Assembly: GCF_000373745.1 (NCBI RefSeq)
Contig: NZ_KB892290.1
Location: forward strand, 1 to 52,840
DNA length: 52,840 nucleotides
Origin: Oligella ureolytica DSM 18253
GTDB lineage: Bacteria; Pseudomonadota; Gammaproteobacteria; Burkholderiales; Burkholderiaceae_B
Direction: 5' to 3'
The notes beneath the pieces are model-generated. The model worked only from the letters and a program-made list of their open reading frames with translations. It was not told the origin of the DNA and made no database searches. The translations under genes were made by a program, and so were the position numbers. Shown piece by piece: positions 28,561 through 37,933 of this stretch (positions within the stretch are counted from its first letter, which is position 1; each line of letters begins with the position of its first letter).

Positions 28561-29274
28561 TCAGAACGGCGCCAGATTAAGGAAAATACGCTGCAGCCAG
28601 CCCATGGTTTGCACTTCATCCATCACGCCCTTGCTGCGAAACTCGATACGCGCATCGGCAACCCGGGTAGAAGAAACCGTATTGGTACCGGTAATGGAAC
28701 GCGGGTCAACCACCCCTGAAAAGCGGATATGTTCACTGCCCTGATTGATGGCAATCGCCTTTTCACCGGCAATCCGCAGATTGCCATTGGCAAGTACATC
28801 AATAACCGTGGTGGTAATTTGCCCGGTAAACATATTATTGGCTGAGCTGCTGCCCTGCCCTTTCATGTCGTTCTGCCCAGCTGCCGTAAACTGTTCACCG
28901 GCAGACAGTTTACTGGGCATCCAGTCGGGGGCTGCGGTAACGCCGATATCAATACCGCCATCACGGTTGGTGGCAGTTGCCACCTGCTTGGAAGCATTGG
29001 TTTTTTCTTCTATCATGACCGTAACGATATCGCCGATATTGCGCGGACGGCGATCTTCAAACAGGGGAAAACTGCCCGCCCGGCCAGCACGGTAAATGGA
29101 ACCGTCAGGCTCTGCATAGGCATCCGCCTGCGAGGATTGCGGCGTGGCGGTAAGCGGCCCTTCCACGATTTTCGGATGAGGCACCATGGCACAGCCAGCC
29201 ACCAGAAGCAGCAAAACAGCACCTGTTGCAAAAGAACGCAGTGAACGCAGAAACAAACTCATTTTCCTTACCAT
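28561..29274 (-). CDS. flgH: Flagellar L-ring lipoprotein FlgH
   Basis: An outer-membrane lipoprotein of about 237 residues forming the L ring. The N-terminus has a signal helix ending in the lipobox LLLVAGC, so the mature protein starts at that Cys. The conserved segments FEDRRPRNIGDIVTVMIEEK and NLRIAGEKAIAINQGSEHIR are present, ending IRFSGVVDPRSI...RIEFRSKGVMDE-type motifs. An ATG at 29262 is an alternative start. It lies between flgG and flgI. Confidence 0.95.
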   Translation of the reverse strand: MVRKMSLFLRSLRSFATGAVLLLLVAGCAMVPHPKIVEGPLTATPQSSQADAYAEPDGSIYRAGRAGSFPLFEDRRPRNIGDIVTVMIEEKTNASKQVATATNRDGGIDIGVTAAPDWMPSKLSAGEQFTAAGQNDMKGQGSSSANNMFTGQITTTVIDVLANGNLRIAGEKAIAINQGSEHIRFSGVVDPRSITGTNTVSSTRVADARIEFRSKGVMDEVQTMGWLQRIFLNLAPF

Positions 29275-29298
29275 ATCAATCAGGCAGTGTCATACCGC

Positions 29299-30084
29299 CT
29301 AAACCTGTGTCAAGCGCGCCAGCATCTGATCGGACGTGGTAATGGCTTTGCTGTTCATTTCATAAGCCCGCTGGGTCGCAATCATATTAACCAGCTCTTC
29401 GGCAACGTTTACGTTTGAAGTTTCCGCATATTGATGCAGAATCAGGCCAGTGCCATCCAGCCCGGGGGTAGAAACCGTTTCCGCACCGGAAGCATCGGTG
29501 GCCGCATACAGGTTTTCACCCACGCTAAGCAAACCCGGGGGATTCACAAAAGTGGTCAGTTCCAGCTGCCCCACCTGAATACTGGTACCCGCATTACCCG
29601 GCTGCGTTACCGATACGGCACCATCACGACCAATTTCAATGGTAAGGGCATTATCGGGAATCATGATGGCAGGCTGAATGGGATAGCCCCCAGCCGTTAC
29701 CAGTTGCCCGTTCTGGTCCAGTTGCAGGGAGCCGCTGCGGGTATAGGCAAAGGTGCCATCGGGCATTTCCACTTGCAGGAAGCCCTTGCCCTGTATGGCA
29801 ATATCAAGCGTATTGCCAGTATTGCGCAAATTACCCTGGGTATGAATCCGCTCGGTGGCAACCGTGCGTACACCCGCGCCCAGCTGCAAACCGGTTGGCA
29901 GCTGGTTGGCATCGCCCACCTGTGCGCCGGGCTGCCTGATGTTTTCATACATGAGGTCTTCAAAAATCGCACGGCTGCGCTTGAAACCATCGGTATTCAC
30001 GTTGGCAAGGTTATTGGAAATCACATCCATATTGGTTTGCTGGGCTTCCAGCCCGGTTTTTGCTATCCAAAGCGAACGAATCAT
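29299..30084 (-). CDS. flgG: Distal rod protein FlgG
   Basis: A 261-residue rod protein, the usual length of FlgG. It starts [20 protein letters not shown] with the rod signature [19 protein letters not shown]. The C-terminal helix [20 protein letters not shown] followed by [13 protein letters not shown] is diagnostic. It is exported by the flagellar type III system and forms the distal rod through the P and L rings. Its neighbours are flgF and flgH. Confidence 0.97.
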   Translation of the reverse strand: MIRSLWIAKTGLEAQQTNMDVISNNLANVNTDGFKRSRAIFEDLMYENIRQPGAQVGDANQLPTGLQLGAGVRTVATERIHTQGNLRNTGNTLDIAIQGKGFLQVEMPDGTFAYTRSGSLQLDQNGQLVTAGGYPIQPAIMIPDNALTIEIGRDGAVSVTQPGNAGTSIQVGQLELTTFVNPPGLLSVGENLYAATDASGAETVSTPGLDGTGLILHQYAETSNVNVAEELVNMIATQRAYEMNSKAITTSDQMLARLTQV

Positions 30085-30137
30085 GTTGTTTTACCTGTTT
30101 AAATCAATTTTGCCTGTATCCGGCTGGCCGGACAGTA

Positions 30138-30908
30138 TTAACTGGATGAAGAAAGCAGGCTGTTGCCGCTTTGTTCAATCGTGCTCAATTCTTTTATCAT
30201 CTTCATTTGCAACTCAAAGCGCCGGGCATTCTGGATAAGGCCAATCATGCTTTCGGCGGCACTGACGTTACTGCCTTCAAGACCACCGGAAAGAACGGTT
30301 GGCTGTTCCATGGCTGGCAGGGCATAAGGTTCGCCCTGCCCATTAAGCGCGCGGAACAGGCCATCTTCGCCCCGTACCAGGTCTGCATTGGCGGCATCGG
30401 CAATTTTCAGAGAAGCCACACGCTGCACTTCGGTGGCGGCATCACCGTCACCCAGAACATTAATGCCGCCCGAACGCTCAATCCCGATTGAATTTGCATT
30501 GGGTATTTCAATGGGCTGGCCATCTTCGGACAGGACCATCAGACCCCCTGAAGTGACCAGCAGGCCATCGCTGTTAATTTGCAGGCTGCCGCCACGGGTA
30601 TAAGCTTCACTGCCATCAATGGCCCTGACGGCAAACCAGCCTTCACCCTGAATGGCCACATCCAGCGCTCTGCCGGTGGTCATGAAAGCTCCTTGCGCCA
30701 TCAGACTGTCAGCCGTTGTGGCAACGGTCATTACCCTGGTGGTACGCTCATTGCCCATTTCCTGGCTGATTACCGGTGTTGAACGATAATTTGCCATTTG
30801 CGCCCTGAAGCCAGGCGTACTGATATTGGCAAGGTTGTTCGACAGGGCCGACTGCTGTTCCAGAATCCGGGAAGCGCCATTACCCGCCGTATAAATTGCA
30901 CGATCCAT
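30138..30908 (-). CDS. flgF: Proximal rod protein FlgF
   Basis: A 256-residue rod protein. The N-terminus ILEQQSALSNNLANISTPGF carries the rod motif. The middle has AIQGEGWFAVRAIDGSEAYT, and the C-terminus GLIQNARRFELQMKMIKELS is the conserved end helix. A short Ser-rich tail (SLLSSSS) follows. It lies between flgE and flgG in the standard order. Confidence 0.96.
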   Translation of the reverse strand: MDRAIYTAGNGASRILEQQSALSNNLANISTPGFRAQMANYRSTPVISQEMGNERTTRVMTVATTADSLMAQGAFMTTGRALDVAIQGEGWFAVRAIDGSEAYTRGGSLQINSDGLLVTSGGLMVLSEDGQPIEIPNANSIGIERSGGINVLGDGDAATEVQRVASLKIADAANADLVRGEDGLFRALNGQGEPYALPAMEQPTVLSGGLEGSNVSAAESMIGLIQNARRFELQMKMIKELSTIEQSGNSLLSSSS

Positions 30909-30925
30909 AAACTGATAAACCTAAT

Positions 30926-32383
30926 TTAACGCAGGGAAATCAGGGTTTGCAAAAGCTGGTCCTGGGTTTTGATGGTTTGTGCATTGGCCTGATAATTGCG
31001 CTGGGCAATAATCATGTTGACCAGTTCTGTACTCATGTCCACGTTGGACTCTTCAACCGCCTGCCCCTTGAGCAGGGGCATATTGCTCATGCCTGGCCGG
31101 CCCACAATGGGCTGGCCTGATGCACGGGTTTCTTCCCAGGCATTGCCGCCTATGGGGTTCAGGCCATTCATATTATTGAAATTGGCCAGTGCCACATAAC
31201 CCACTACCTGCGACTCGCCATTGGAGTAGCTGGCAATAATGGCCCCATCCGAAGCAAAGGCCAGGCCATTGTATTCACCGCTTGCATAACCGTCCTGCAC
31301 GGAATTGGGCGAAAACGCACCGGCAAATTGAGTACTGCCGGTGTAATCCATGGTAATCACCAGGGCTTCGGCCGGTGCGCCATTAATGCCTGGCTGGTTA
31401 ACCGTGACCGGGATCCTGCTGTCGCTGGTTAAACGTCCAATGCTGTCAAAGGTCATGCTGACAGGGCCGCCAGAGGCCGGAGAATCTACCGGCACGCTAT
31501 CCAGATAATAGTAAACGTCCCATTGGCTTTGCGTGCCGCTACTGCCTTCACGCTTGACAAAATATTGGGTTAAGTGGTGCGGATTACCCAGTGAGTCATA
31601 CACGGACATATTCTGCGAATGGGTGAAACTGGCCGAATCGGCAGGAGAAAACGGCCTTGCCTCAAGGGCGGCCGAATAGGCCACTTCTGGCTGCATGATA
31701 CCGGTAACCACCTGACCGCCAGCCAGTGTAATGGTAGAGCTGCCATTACCATAAGTGCCATCTTTCGGAGCAGCTATTATTGCGCCACTGGCATCGGTCC
31801 AGACCAGACGGCCCATACTGTTCTCACGATAGTAATAGGTATCTGCCGGATCGCTGCCACTGGCAAGCTGAACCTCCCCCAATACCTCGGCAGCACCGGT
31901 TTCAGAAATGATTTTTGCATTGGAATTCAGATTGGTAACAAACTCAACGCCCTGGGTAGGATTGGGCGCAATATTGCCAACCGGAATTTTCAAGGCCACC
32001 AGGTCGGTACCATTTTCACCCAGATAACCGGTCAAGCGCTGCCCCTGGTTATTGACAATGTAATTGTTCTGGTCGGCCTGAAACTGACCGTTGCGCGAAT
32101 ACATGACGTTACCGCTGGTATCCACCAACCTGAACAAGCCCTTTTCACCATCAATGGCCAGATCCAGCTCATTACCCGTTGCCGATACATTACCGTTGGT
32201 GAAACGCTGGTTAACTGCGGCCACCTGAACACCCATGCCAACACGTGAATTCCCATACACATCAGAAAATGCCACGCTGGATGCCTTAAACCCAACCGTT
32301 GCCGAGTTGGCAATATTGTTGCCAATGACGTCCAGATCCTGTGCCGAAGCGTTCAGTCCCGATAAACCCTGTCCAAATGCCAT
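30926..32383 (-). CDS. flgE: Flagellar hook protein FlgE
   Basis: A 485-residue hook subunit. It begins MAFGQGLSGLNASAQDLDVI with GNNIANSATVGFKASS, the rod/hook N-terminal motif. It ends with STELVNMIIAQRNYQANAQT followed by IKTQDQLLQTLISL. The hook cap gene flgD is directly upstream. The protein is about 80 residues longer than the E. coli hook protein, with the extra length in the outer domains. Confidence 0.96.
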   Translation of the reverse strand: MAFGQGLSGLNASAQDLDVIGNNIANSATVGFKASSVAFSDVYGNSRVGMGVQVAAVNQRFTNGNVSATGNELDLAIDGEKGLFRLVDTSGNVMYSRNGQFQADQNNYIVNNQGQRLTGYLGENGTDLVALKIPVGNIAPNPTQGVEFVTNLNSNAKIISETGAAEVLGEVQLASGSDPADTYYYRENSMGRLVWTDASGAIIAAPKDGTYGNGSSTITLAGGQVVTGIMQPEVAYSAALEARPFSPADSASFTHSQNMSVYDSLGNPHHLTQYFVKREGSSGTQSQWDVYYYLDSVPVDSPASGGPVSMTFDSIGRLTSDSRIPVTVNQPGINGAPAEALVITMDYTGSTQFAGAFSPNSVQDGYASGEYNGLAFASDGAIIASYSNGESQVVGYVALANFNNMNGLNPIGGNAWEETRASGQPIVGRPGMSNMPLLKGQAVEESNVDMSTELVNMIIAQRNYQANAQTIKTQDQLLQTLISLR

Positions 32384-32414
32384 AATAAATGTTCACTTAT
32401 AAAAAATTGATTAC

Positions 32415-33089
32415 TCAGTTCATGACTTTGCGCAAATCAGTCAGCGCATAACGGCCTGTCAGCCCCAGATCCATTTTCATGCCTTCCGCGCTATAGGCCA
32501 CGCTTTGCACCTGGCCATATTGCAGGGCTTCGGCTGCCACGGCACTGCCAGCCGCATCCAGCGCCGTTACTTTAAGCGTGTATTTACCGGCTGCCGCCTG
32601 GCTGCCGCCGTCGGTCAGTCCATCCCATTGCATGGAAATGACATCAACATTCTGTGGCCCCATTTCATAAGTTCTGGCCGGGTTGCCTGCCGCATCAAGA
32701 ATTTCCACTTTGACGCTGGCGGCATCACTCATCAAGTCTATACCAAACGGTGTTGCCACCCCGGTTTCACCCAGCTTGATGGCTTCGCCCGGCACCAGCA
32801 CATTACGCCCAATCAGGTTTGAAGCCTGCATGGACTGGGAAACATCCAGTTGCCCGGTCAGGGCCAGTACGGTCTGGTTAAGCTTTTCAATACCGCTTAC
32901 CGTAGACAGCTGCGCCAGCTGGGAAGTAATACCTTCGTTATCCATCGGGTTGAGCGGGTCCTGGTTGCGCAACTGGGTCACCAGCAGGGTCAGGAACTGG
33001 TCCTGTGTTTCTACAATACTGCTGGCACCCAGGCTTGATGCCGTGCCGGCAGACGTTGACACACTGCCGCTTGAAGATATGCTTGTCAT
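32415..33089 (-). CDS. flgD: Flagellar hook cap protein FlgD
   Basis: A 224-residue hook scaffolding protein. The N-terminal conserved block DQFLTLLVTQLRNQDPLNPM followed by DNEGITSQLAQLSTVSGIEK is typical. The C-terminal part is the FlgD Ig-like domain pair (AGNPARTYEMGPQN and a later WDGLTDGGSQAAAGKYTLKV). It is removed when the hook is complete. It lies between flgC and flgE. Confidence 0.96.
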   Translation of the reverse strand: MTSISSSGSVSTSAGTASSLGASSIVETQDQFLTLLVTQLRNQDPLNPMDNEGITSQLAQLSTVSGIEKLNQTVLALTGQLDVSQSMQASNLIGRNVLVPGEAIKLGETGVATPFGIDLMSDAASVKVEILDAAGNPARTYEMGPQNVDVISMQWDGLTDGGSQAAAGKYTLKVTALDAAGSAVAAEALQYGQVQSVAYSAEGMKMDLGLTGRYALTDLRKVMN

Positions 33090-33105
33090 GAGATTCCTTT
33101 AGTGC

Positions 33106-33525
33106 TTATTGGCCCAATGCCAGCGTTTTCATCATGAGCGCCTTGGCCGTGTTAACAACCTCTACATTGGCCTGATAAGAGCGCGAGGCCGCAATCATAT
33201 TCACGGTTTCCGCCACCACATCCACATTCGGCAAGGTCACGTAGCCATCACTGTTGGCATGGGGGCTTTTCGGGTCATACTGCAAACGCATGGGCGCCTG
33301 GCTTTCCACCACCGCACTGACTTGCACTCCGCCAATGGGATGAACCGTTTGCGCATTGCCCAATGGCGCCATCTGGAACACCACCTGTTTTGCCTTGTAA
33401 GCCTGCCCGTCTGGCCCGGCCACGCTTTGCGCATTGGCCAGATTGCTGGCAATAACGTTCAGGCGCTGTGAGCCGGCATTCAGCGCCGAGCCCGATATTT
33501 CAAAAATACTCATCATGGAAGACAT
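33106..33525 (-). CDS. flgC: Proximal rod protein FlgC
   Basis: A 139-residue rod protein. The N-terminal motif [24 protein letters not shown] and the C-terminal [20 protein letters not shown] followed by [11 protein letters not shown] mark FlgC. The start at 33525 could instead be one of two ATGs 9-12 bases downstream (MSIFEISG), which matches known FlgC N-termini better. It lies 19 bp after flgB. Confidence 0.95.
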   Translation of the reverse strand: MSSMMSIFEISGSALNAGSQRLNVIASNLANAQSVAGPDGQAYKAKQVVFQMAPLGNAQTVHPIGGVQVSAVVESQAPMRLQYDPKSPHANSDGYVTLPNVDVVAETVNMIAASRSYQANVEVVNTAKALMMKTLALGQ

Positions 33526-33544
33526 GCTGTTTTCCTTTTAGCGG

Positions 33545-33952
33545 TCAATTGGATTGCAGGGCTGCCTGCAATCCATTCAGTTTATGGCTGAGAAATGTCA
33601 GGCTGGCCTGATACTGCATGGTGTTGTCCGCAAAAGCGATGCGCTCCACATCCATTTCAACCGTGTTGCCATCAAGACTGTTTTGTGTTGGCAAACGGTA
33701 ATCCGGCGCAAAATTCAGCGGACTGCTGGCAGTCCCTGCGATATGACGGGCCGATGTCAGGTTTAACTGTGTATCGGGCAATCTTTTCTGCCCGCCAACG
33801 GCCTGGGCCAGGGCATCGCTGAAATTAAAATCACGGGCTTTATAATGCGGTGTATCGGCATTGGCAATATTGCTTGACAACAGTTCCATGCGTTTCTGGC
33901 GCAAGCCCACCGCTGTCTGCAAAAAATTGAATTCGTGACTGATTCTGTCCAT
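33545..33952 (-). CDS. flgB: Proximal rod protein FlgB
   Basis: A 135-residue rod protein and the first gene of the flg rod-hook operon. RQKRMELLSSNIANADTPHY followed by KARDFNFSDAL is the FlgB signature. The C-terminus VERIAFADNTMQYQASLTFL ends the conserved region. It is transcribed away from flgA, with about 155 bp between the two starts that must hold both promoters. I could not confidently place FlhDC sites there. Confidence 0.95.
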   Translation of the reverse strand: MDRISHEFNFLQTAVGLRQKRMELLSSNIANADTPHYKARDFNFSDALAQAVGGQKRLPDTQLNLTSARHIAGTASSPLNFAPDYRLPTQNSLDGNTVEMDVERIAFADNTMQYQASLTFLSHKLNGLQAALQSN

Positions 33953-34106
33953 AATATTTATCGCAACATACGCATAAAATGCAAAATTAAGCTATTACAC
34001 TGAATATGATAAGCGCACGGCCCCCAAGACAAAGGCAGGGTCTATGGCGTTTTTTCCCCTTACTTTGTCTAAATCAGTATAAAAACAAAGCGCTACACTG
34101 GCTGTC

Positions 34107-34850
34107 ATGAATCGCTTATTGTCTTTTCCTGCCATGCACAGACACTTTTCTTTCCTGCCCATACTGGCGGCCTGCCTGTGGCTGGCCCTGTCGGGCACAC
34201 CCGCCCAGGCCCGGGAAAACAGCCCTGAACCCTCGGCGCTGCAGCTGCTTATCATGCAGGAAACAGAAGAGTTCCTGATAGAACAGGCTGCCGTTCTGAA
34301 CGGCACGGCCGAAGCAAGCGCAGGCCTGCCCAATGAACGTACTTTTGCCAACTGCCACGAACGCAGCTATTTTCTTCCCGGCAAAGGCACCCTGCGCGCT
34401 GCCATGTCGGTAGGCATACGCTGCCTGGACAGTGGCAAAACAGAATATTTGCGGGCTTCCCTTGCCGTGAACGGCCACTACTACGTAGCCTCACAAACGC
34501 TGGACATGGGCCAGCTTATAATGGAAATGCATCTGACAGAAAAAGAAGGTGACTTGCTGAGTCTGCCAGCTGCGGCCCGCACGACACCCGACCAGCTTTT
34601 GGGGCAAATTGCCAATACCCGGATCAATGCCGGCAGTCCAATCAGGCTGAATATGATTCGCAGCGCACATTCCATCAGCAAGGGGCAACCGGTGCATTTG
34701 CAGGTAAAACACGGCCCGCTTACCGTCACCCAGCAAGGTGAAGCCTTGGGTACGGCAGATGTGGGGGCCAGCATCCAGGTCAAAACCCCTTCGGGCAAAA
34801 TCATTATGGGTACCGTTGTCAATGCCAATACGGTTAATGTTCTGTTTTAA
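34107..34850 (+). CDS. flgA: Flagellar P-ring chaperone FlgA
   Basis: A periplasmic chaperone of up to 247 residues for P-ring assembly. The signal peptide is FLPILAACLWLALSGTPAQA with cleavage near residue 35. The C-terminal SAF domain shows RINAGSPIRLNMIRSAHSIS, then GPLTVTQQGEALGTADVGAS and IQVKTPSGKIIMGTVVNANT, typical of FlgA. The start may be the ATG at 34107 or the one at 34134. It is divergent from flgB and followed by flgM. Confidence 0.94.
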   Translation: MNRLLSFPAMHRHFSFLPILAACLWLALSGTPAQARENSPEPSALQLLIMQETEEFLIEQAAVLNGTAEASAGLPNERTFANCHERSYFLPGKGTLRAAMSVGIRCLDSGKTEYLRASLAVNGHYYVASQTLDMGQLIMEMHLTEKEGDLLSLPAAARTTPDQLLGQIANTRINAGSPIRLNMIRSAHSISKGQPVHLQVKHGPLTVTQQGEALGTADVGASIQVKTPSGKIIMGTVVNANTVNVLF

Positions 34851-34851
34851 T

Positions 34852-34886
34852 ACGGCATGTTTTTAATTAAACCGTGATTTTTTTAT
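34852..34886 (+). terminator. Possible terminator after flgA
   Basis: TACGGCATG... and ...AAACCGTG give a weak interrupted stem directly followed by ATTTTTTTATT. It lies just after the flgA stop and just before the flgM sigma-28 promoter, where a terminator would make sense. Stem quality is low. Confidence 0.35.
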
Positions 34887-34913
34887 TAAAGATTTTGAAA
34901 AAACATCCGTTAA
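34887..34913 (+). promoter_or_regulatory. Sigma-28 promoter of flgM
   Basis: TAAAGATT, 11 bases, TCCGTTAA. The -35 is identical to that of fliC and the -10 differs from it in one base. It is about 60 bp upstream of the flgM ATG, giving FliA-dependent production of its own anti-sigma factor, as known in enteric bacteria. Confidence 0.8.
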
Positions 34914-34973
34914 TCAGATTAAACCCATTATTTATGGATATCTTGTATTTCTCAAGATCAGGCATTACACATT

Positions 34974-35273
34974 ATGACGCTTAAAATTTCTCCCGCATCG
35001 GTTTACCTGAATACAGCCACGGCAAGCAAACCGTCTGGCAAAGGCGCTGCAGCCCCCGCCGGTCAGGACCACGTAAACCAGAGTCCGACTGGCAGCAGTG
35101 CCAAGGTTGACCTCAGCCCGGTGGCGCGCGACCTGCAAAACCCCGGCAATGATATTGACCAGGCCCGTGTTCAGGCAATTCGCCAGGCATTGGCCGATGG
35201 CTCCCTTAACATTAACCCTTCCCGTATTGCCGATGGCATCCTGAACGATGTCATTGACGTACTTAAAAAATAA
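34974..35273 (+). CDS. flgM: Anti-sigma-28 factor FlgM
   Basis: A 99-residue, probably disordered protein that holds FliA inactive until the hook is complete, when FlgM is exported. The C-terminal half (VDLSPVARDL, then DQARVQAIRQALADGSLNIN, then PSRIADGILNDVIDVL) is the FliA-binding FlgM domain. The N-terminus is Ser/Ala/Gly-rich. It has its own sigma-28 promoter and is 12 bp upstream of flgN, its usual translational regulator. Confidence 0.94.
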   Translation: MTLKISPASVYLNTATASKPSGKGAAAPAGQDHVNQSPTGSSAKVDLSPVARDLQNPGNDIDQARVQAIRQALADGSLNINPSRIADGILNDVIDVLKK

Positions 35274-35285
35274 TCAACCATCGCC

Positions 35286-35798
35286 ATGAAAACGCCCGCC
35301 GAACACCAGAACAGCCAGCTTGCAGCCATCCAGTCCCAATTGGCAGGGGAAATCAGCCTGGTTCAGCGGTTTCTGGAAATCCTGGAACAGGAATCGGGGC
35401 ATCTCATGCAATTTACCCAACCCGAAATACTGCAGCAACTGTCCACGCAGAAAGCGCAAGCGGCCAGCGCGCTTGACAGCGCCTACCGGCACAGAATGCA
35501 ACTGGTACAGGCCGCTTTGCCAACAGGCCAGCCGCAGGCCCAAACACTGGATGCACTGCTATTGCAACTGGACCCGTTGCAAACAGGCAAGCTGGCGCAG
35601 CAATGGCATTATTACAACCGGCATTTAAGCCAGGCCAGAACCCTGAATGAAAACAACGGCCTGATGATTCACAGCTACCTGAAACACAATCAGGAAGCCA
35701 TTGATGCCCTCAATCGCGCCGCCGGTGTCCAGCATACATACAACCATAAAGGGCAACGCAAAGCGGTTGCTTCCGGCAAACCCCTGGCAAGCGGCTAA
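35286..35798 (+). CDS. flgN: FlgK/FlgL export chaperone FlgN
   Basis: A 170-residue helical cytoplasmic chaperone. The helix LVQRFLEILEQESGHLMQF and the later GLMIHSYLKHNQEAIDALNR are typical of FlgN. The Gln/Ala-rich middle region suggests a coiled-coil core. It follows flgM closely. Its stop overlaps the stop of flhA on the opposite strand (CTAA, 35795-35798). Confidence 0.9.
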   Translation: MKTPAEHQNSQLAAIQSQLAGEISLVQRFLEILEQESGHLMQFTQPEILQQLSTQKAQAASALDSAYRHRMQLVQAALPTGQPQAQTLDALLLQLDPLQTGKLAQQWHYYNRHLSQARTLNENNGLMIHSYLKHNQEAIDALNRAAGVQHTYNHKGQRKAVASGKPLASG

Positions 35799-37897
35799 CC
35801 GCCAATCACCGCCGTCATTTTCATGATGCGGTCTTCGGGTATTTCAGTATTTGCCAGAACGGTCAATTGCGGAAAAGCATGCTTGAACATACGGGCCAAA
35901 GAAGCACGCAGCAAGGGGGAAACCACCAGCACCGACGGGTTTTCATGCACCATCTGTTTTTGCAATGCCAGTTCGGTTTCCGTATGCAGGTTGTCGGCCA
36001 GACCGGGTTCCAGTGTTCCGCTGGTAGTTAAGGCCTGGGTCAAGACCTGGGTAAGCTGTGGTGACAGGCCAATGACATTGCATTGACTGGTATCCCCAAA
36101 ACACTGCTGCGTAATGGAACGGCCCAATGCCGTTCTGACTCTTGCTATCAGCTCTTCTATATTGATCATCATGCCTGGCTGGGTCTGGGCAGACAGGATT
36201 GGCCCCCATTCTGTCAATACTTCGACAATGGTTCGCATATCCCGGATATAAACACCGTCATTCAGCAGGCCACGCAATACATTATGCAATGTCGTAAGGG
36301 ATACCGCCTTGGGCACAAAGTCTTCCACCAGGCGGGGTTCTTCTTTGGCGATATGATCCAGCAATTGCTGCACTTCCTGGCGTCCCAGCAAATGGGCGGC
36401 ATGCTGTCCCAGCAAATGATTGATATGCGTGGCAATCACCGTACTGGCATCTACAACGGTATAGCCCATTACCTGGGCCCGTTCGCGCCAGTCTTCATTA
36501 ATCCAGTAAGCCGTTAAACCAAAGGTTGGATCAACGGTTTTCTCACCTTCGGTCAATTCAAACTCAACCCCGCCCGGATCAATCGCCAGCCATTTCCCCG
36601 GCTGGATCTGTCCTTTGGCTATTTCCACCCCTGACAGCAGAATACGGTACTGGCTGGGGTGCAATTCCAGGTTATCGCGAATATGCACGGCAGGCGGCAG
36701 AAAGCCGACATTCTGGGCAAACTGTTTGCGCAGGCTGCGGATTCGGGAAATCAGCTCCGCGCCCTGTGCCTGGTCAACCAGACTGATCAGGCGATAGCCC
36801 ACTTCCATTGCAAACGGTTCCACCAGGGAAACATCATCCCAGCGCGCCTCTTGCTGTGCGTCATCAGGCGCAGGCGCTTGCTCTGCTGCCGTATCTGGCT
36901 GCTGCGATATCTTTTCATTTTTTTGCTGGATCCGGTAACCAATATAAAAGAAAACCGCTGCCAACAGCAGAAAAGCCAGGTGCGGCATATTGGGAATCAG
37001 CCCCATAATGCCAATAATGGTGGCGGTAATATACAGCACCAGCGGATTGGAAAACAGCTGGCCCACCATTTGCTGGCCCACATCCTGGTTATTGGCCACC
37101 CGTGATACCACCACACCTGCGGCAGTTGAAATAATCAGGGCGGGAATTTGCCCCACCAGGCCATCACCAATCGTCAGCAGGGTATACGCTTCACCTGCCT
37201 CGGCAAAACTCAGGTCATGCTGCAAAATACCCACCAGCAAGCCACCGATAATACTGACAAACATAATAATCAGGCCGGCCACCGCATCACCGCGCACAAA
37301 TTTGCTGGCACCATCCATGGCCCCGTAGAACTCAGCCTCCTGTGCCACTTCCGCCCTTCTTTTACGCGCATCGTCTTCGGCAATCAGGCCCGCATTCAGG
37401 TCGGCATCAATCGCCATTTGCTTGCCCGGCATCGCATCCAGGGTAAAACGGGCCCCCACTTCGGCAATCCGCCCGGCACCTTTGGTAATAACCACAAAGT
37501 TAATCAGGACCAGAATGGCAAAAACAACAATACCAACCGCAAAATTACCTCCCACCAGAAAGTGCCCGAAAGCCTCAATCACCTGGCCGGCGGCATCAGG
37601 CCCCGTATGCCCATGCATTAACACCACCCGGGTGGATGCCACGTTCAGGGAAAGCCGCAATAAGGTGGCAAATAGCAGCACGGACGGGAAAGAGGCAAAG
37701 TCCAGTGGTTTTTTGGTAAACATGGCCACCAGCAAAATCATGATGGACATGGCAATATTAAAAGTAAAGAACAGATCCAGCAGGAACGGTGGCAAAGGCA
37801 ATACCATCATGGCCATAACCATGATAATAAGCAAAGGGCCAACCAGCATGCGGCTATTGGCTGAGTTCGGTTTCAATATGGCAAAAAAACTGTTCAT
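35795..37897 (-). CDS. flhA: Flagellar export gate protein FlhA
   Basis: A 700-residue inner-membrane protein whose nonameric cytoplasmic ring docks chaperone-substrate complexes. About eight membrane helices fill residues 20-325. The FHIPEP signature RIAEVGARFTLDAMPGKQMA followed by IDADLNAGLI is present near residues 142-170. The C-terminal cytoplasmic domain contains DPTFGLTAYWINEDWRERAQ and later VLVVSPLLRASLARMF. It ends the minus-strand flhDC-mot-che-flhBA series. No flhF or flhG follows it, unlike in polar flagellates. Confidence 0.97.
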   Translation of the reverse strand: MNSFFAILKPNSANSRMLVGPLLIIMVMAMMVLPLPPFLLDLFFTFNIAMSIMILLVAMFTKKPLDFASFPSVLLFATLLRLSLNVASTRVVLMHGHTGPDAAGQVIEAFGHFLVGGNFAVGIVVFAILVLINFVVITKGAGRIAEVGARFTLDAMPGKQMAIDADLNAGLIAEDDARKRRAEVAQEAEFYGAMDGASKFVRGDAVAGLIIMFVSIIGGLLVGILQHDLSFAEAGEAYTLLTIGDGLVGQIPALIISTAAGVVVSRVANNQDVGQQMVGQLFSNPLVLYITATIIGIMGLIPNMPHLAFLLLAAVFFYIGYRIQQKNEKISQQPDTAAEQAPAPDDAQQEARWDDVSLVEPFAMEVGYRLISLVDQAQGAELISRIRSLRKQFAQNVGFLPPAVHIRDNLELHPSQYRILLSGVEIAKGQIQPGKWLAIDPGGVEFELTEGEKTVDPTFGLTAYWINEDWRERAQVMGYTVVDASTVIATHINHLLGQHAAHLLGRQEVQQLLDHIAKEEPRLVEDFVPKAVSLTTLHNVLRGLLNDGVYIRDMRTIVEVLTEWGPILSAQTQPGMMINIEELIARVRTALGRSITQQCFGDTSQCNVIGLSPQLTQVLTQALTTSGTLEPGLADNLHTETELALQKQMVHENPSVLVVSPLLRASLARMFKHAFPQLTVLANTEIPEDRIMKMTAVIGG

Positions 37898-37933
37898 GAA
37901 TGCATATCAGGTGTAAAAATATATACCGGCACT

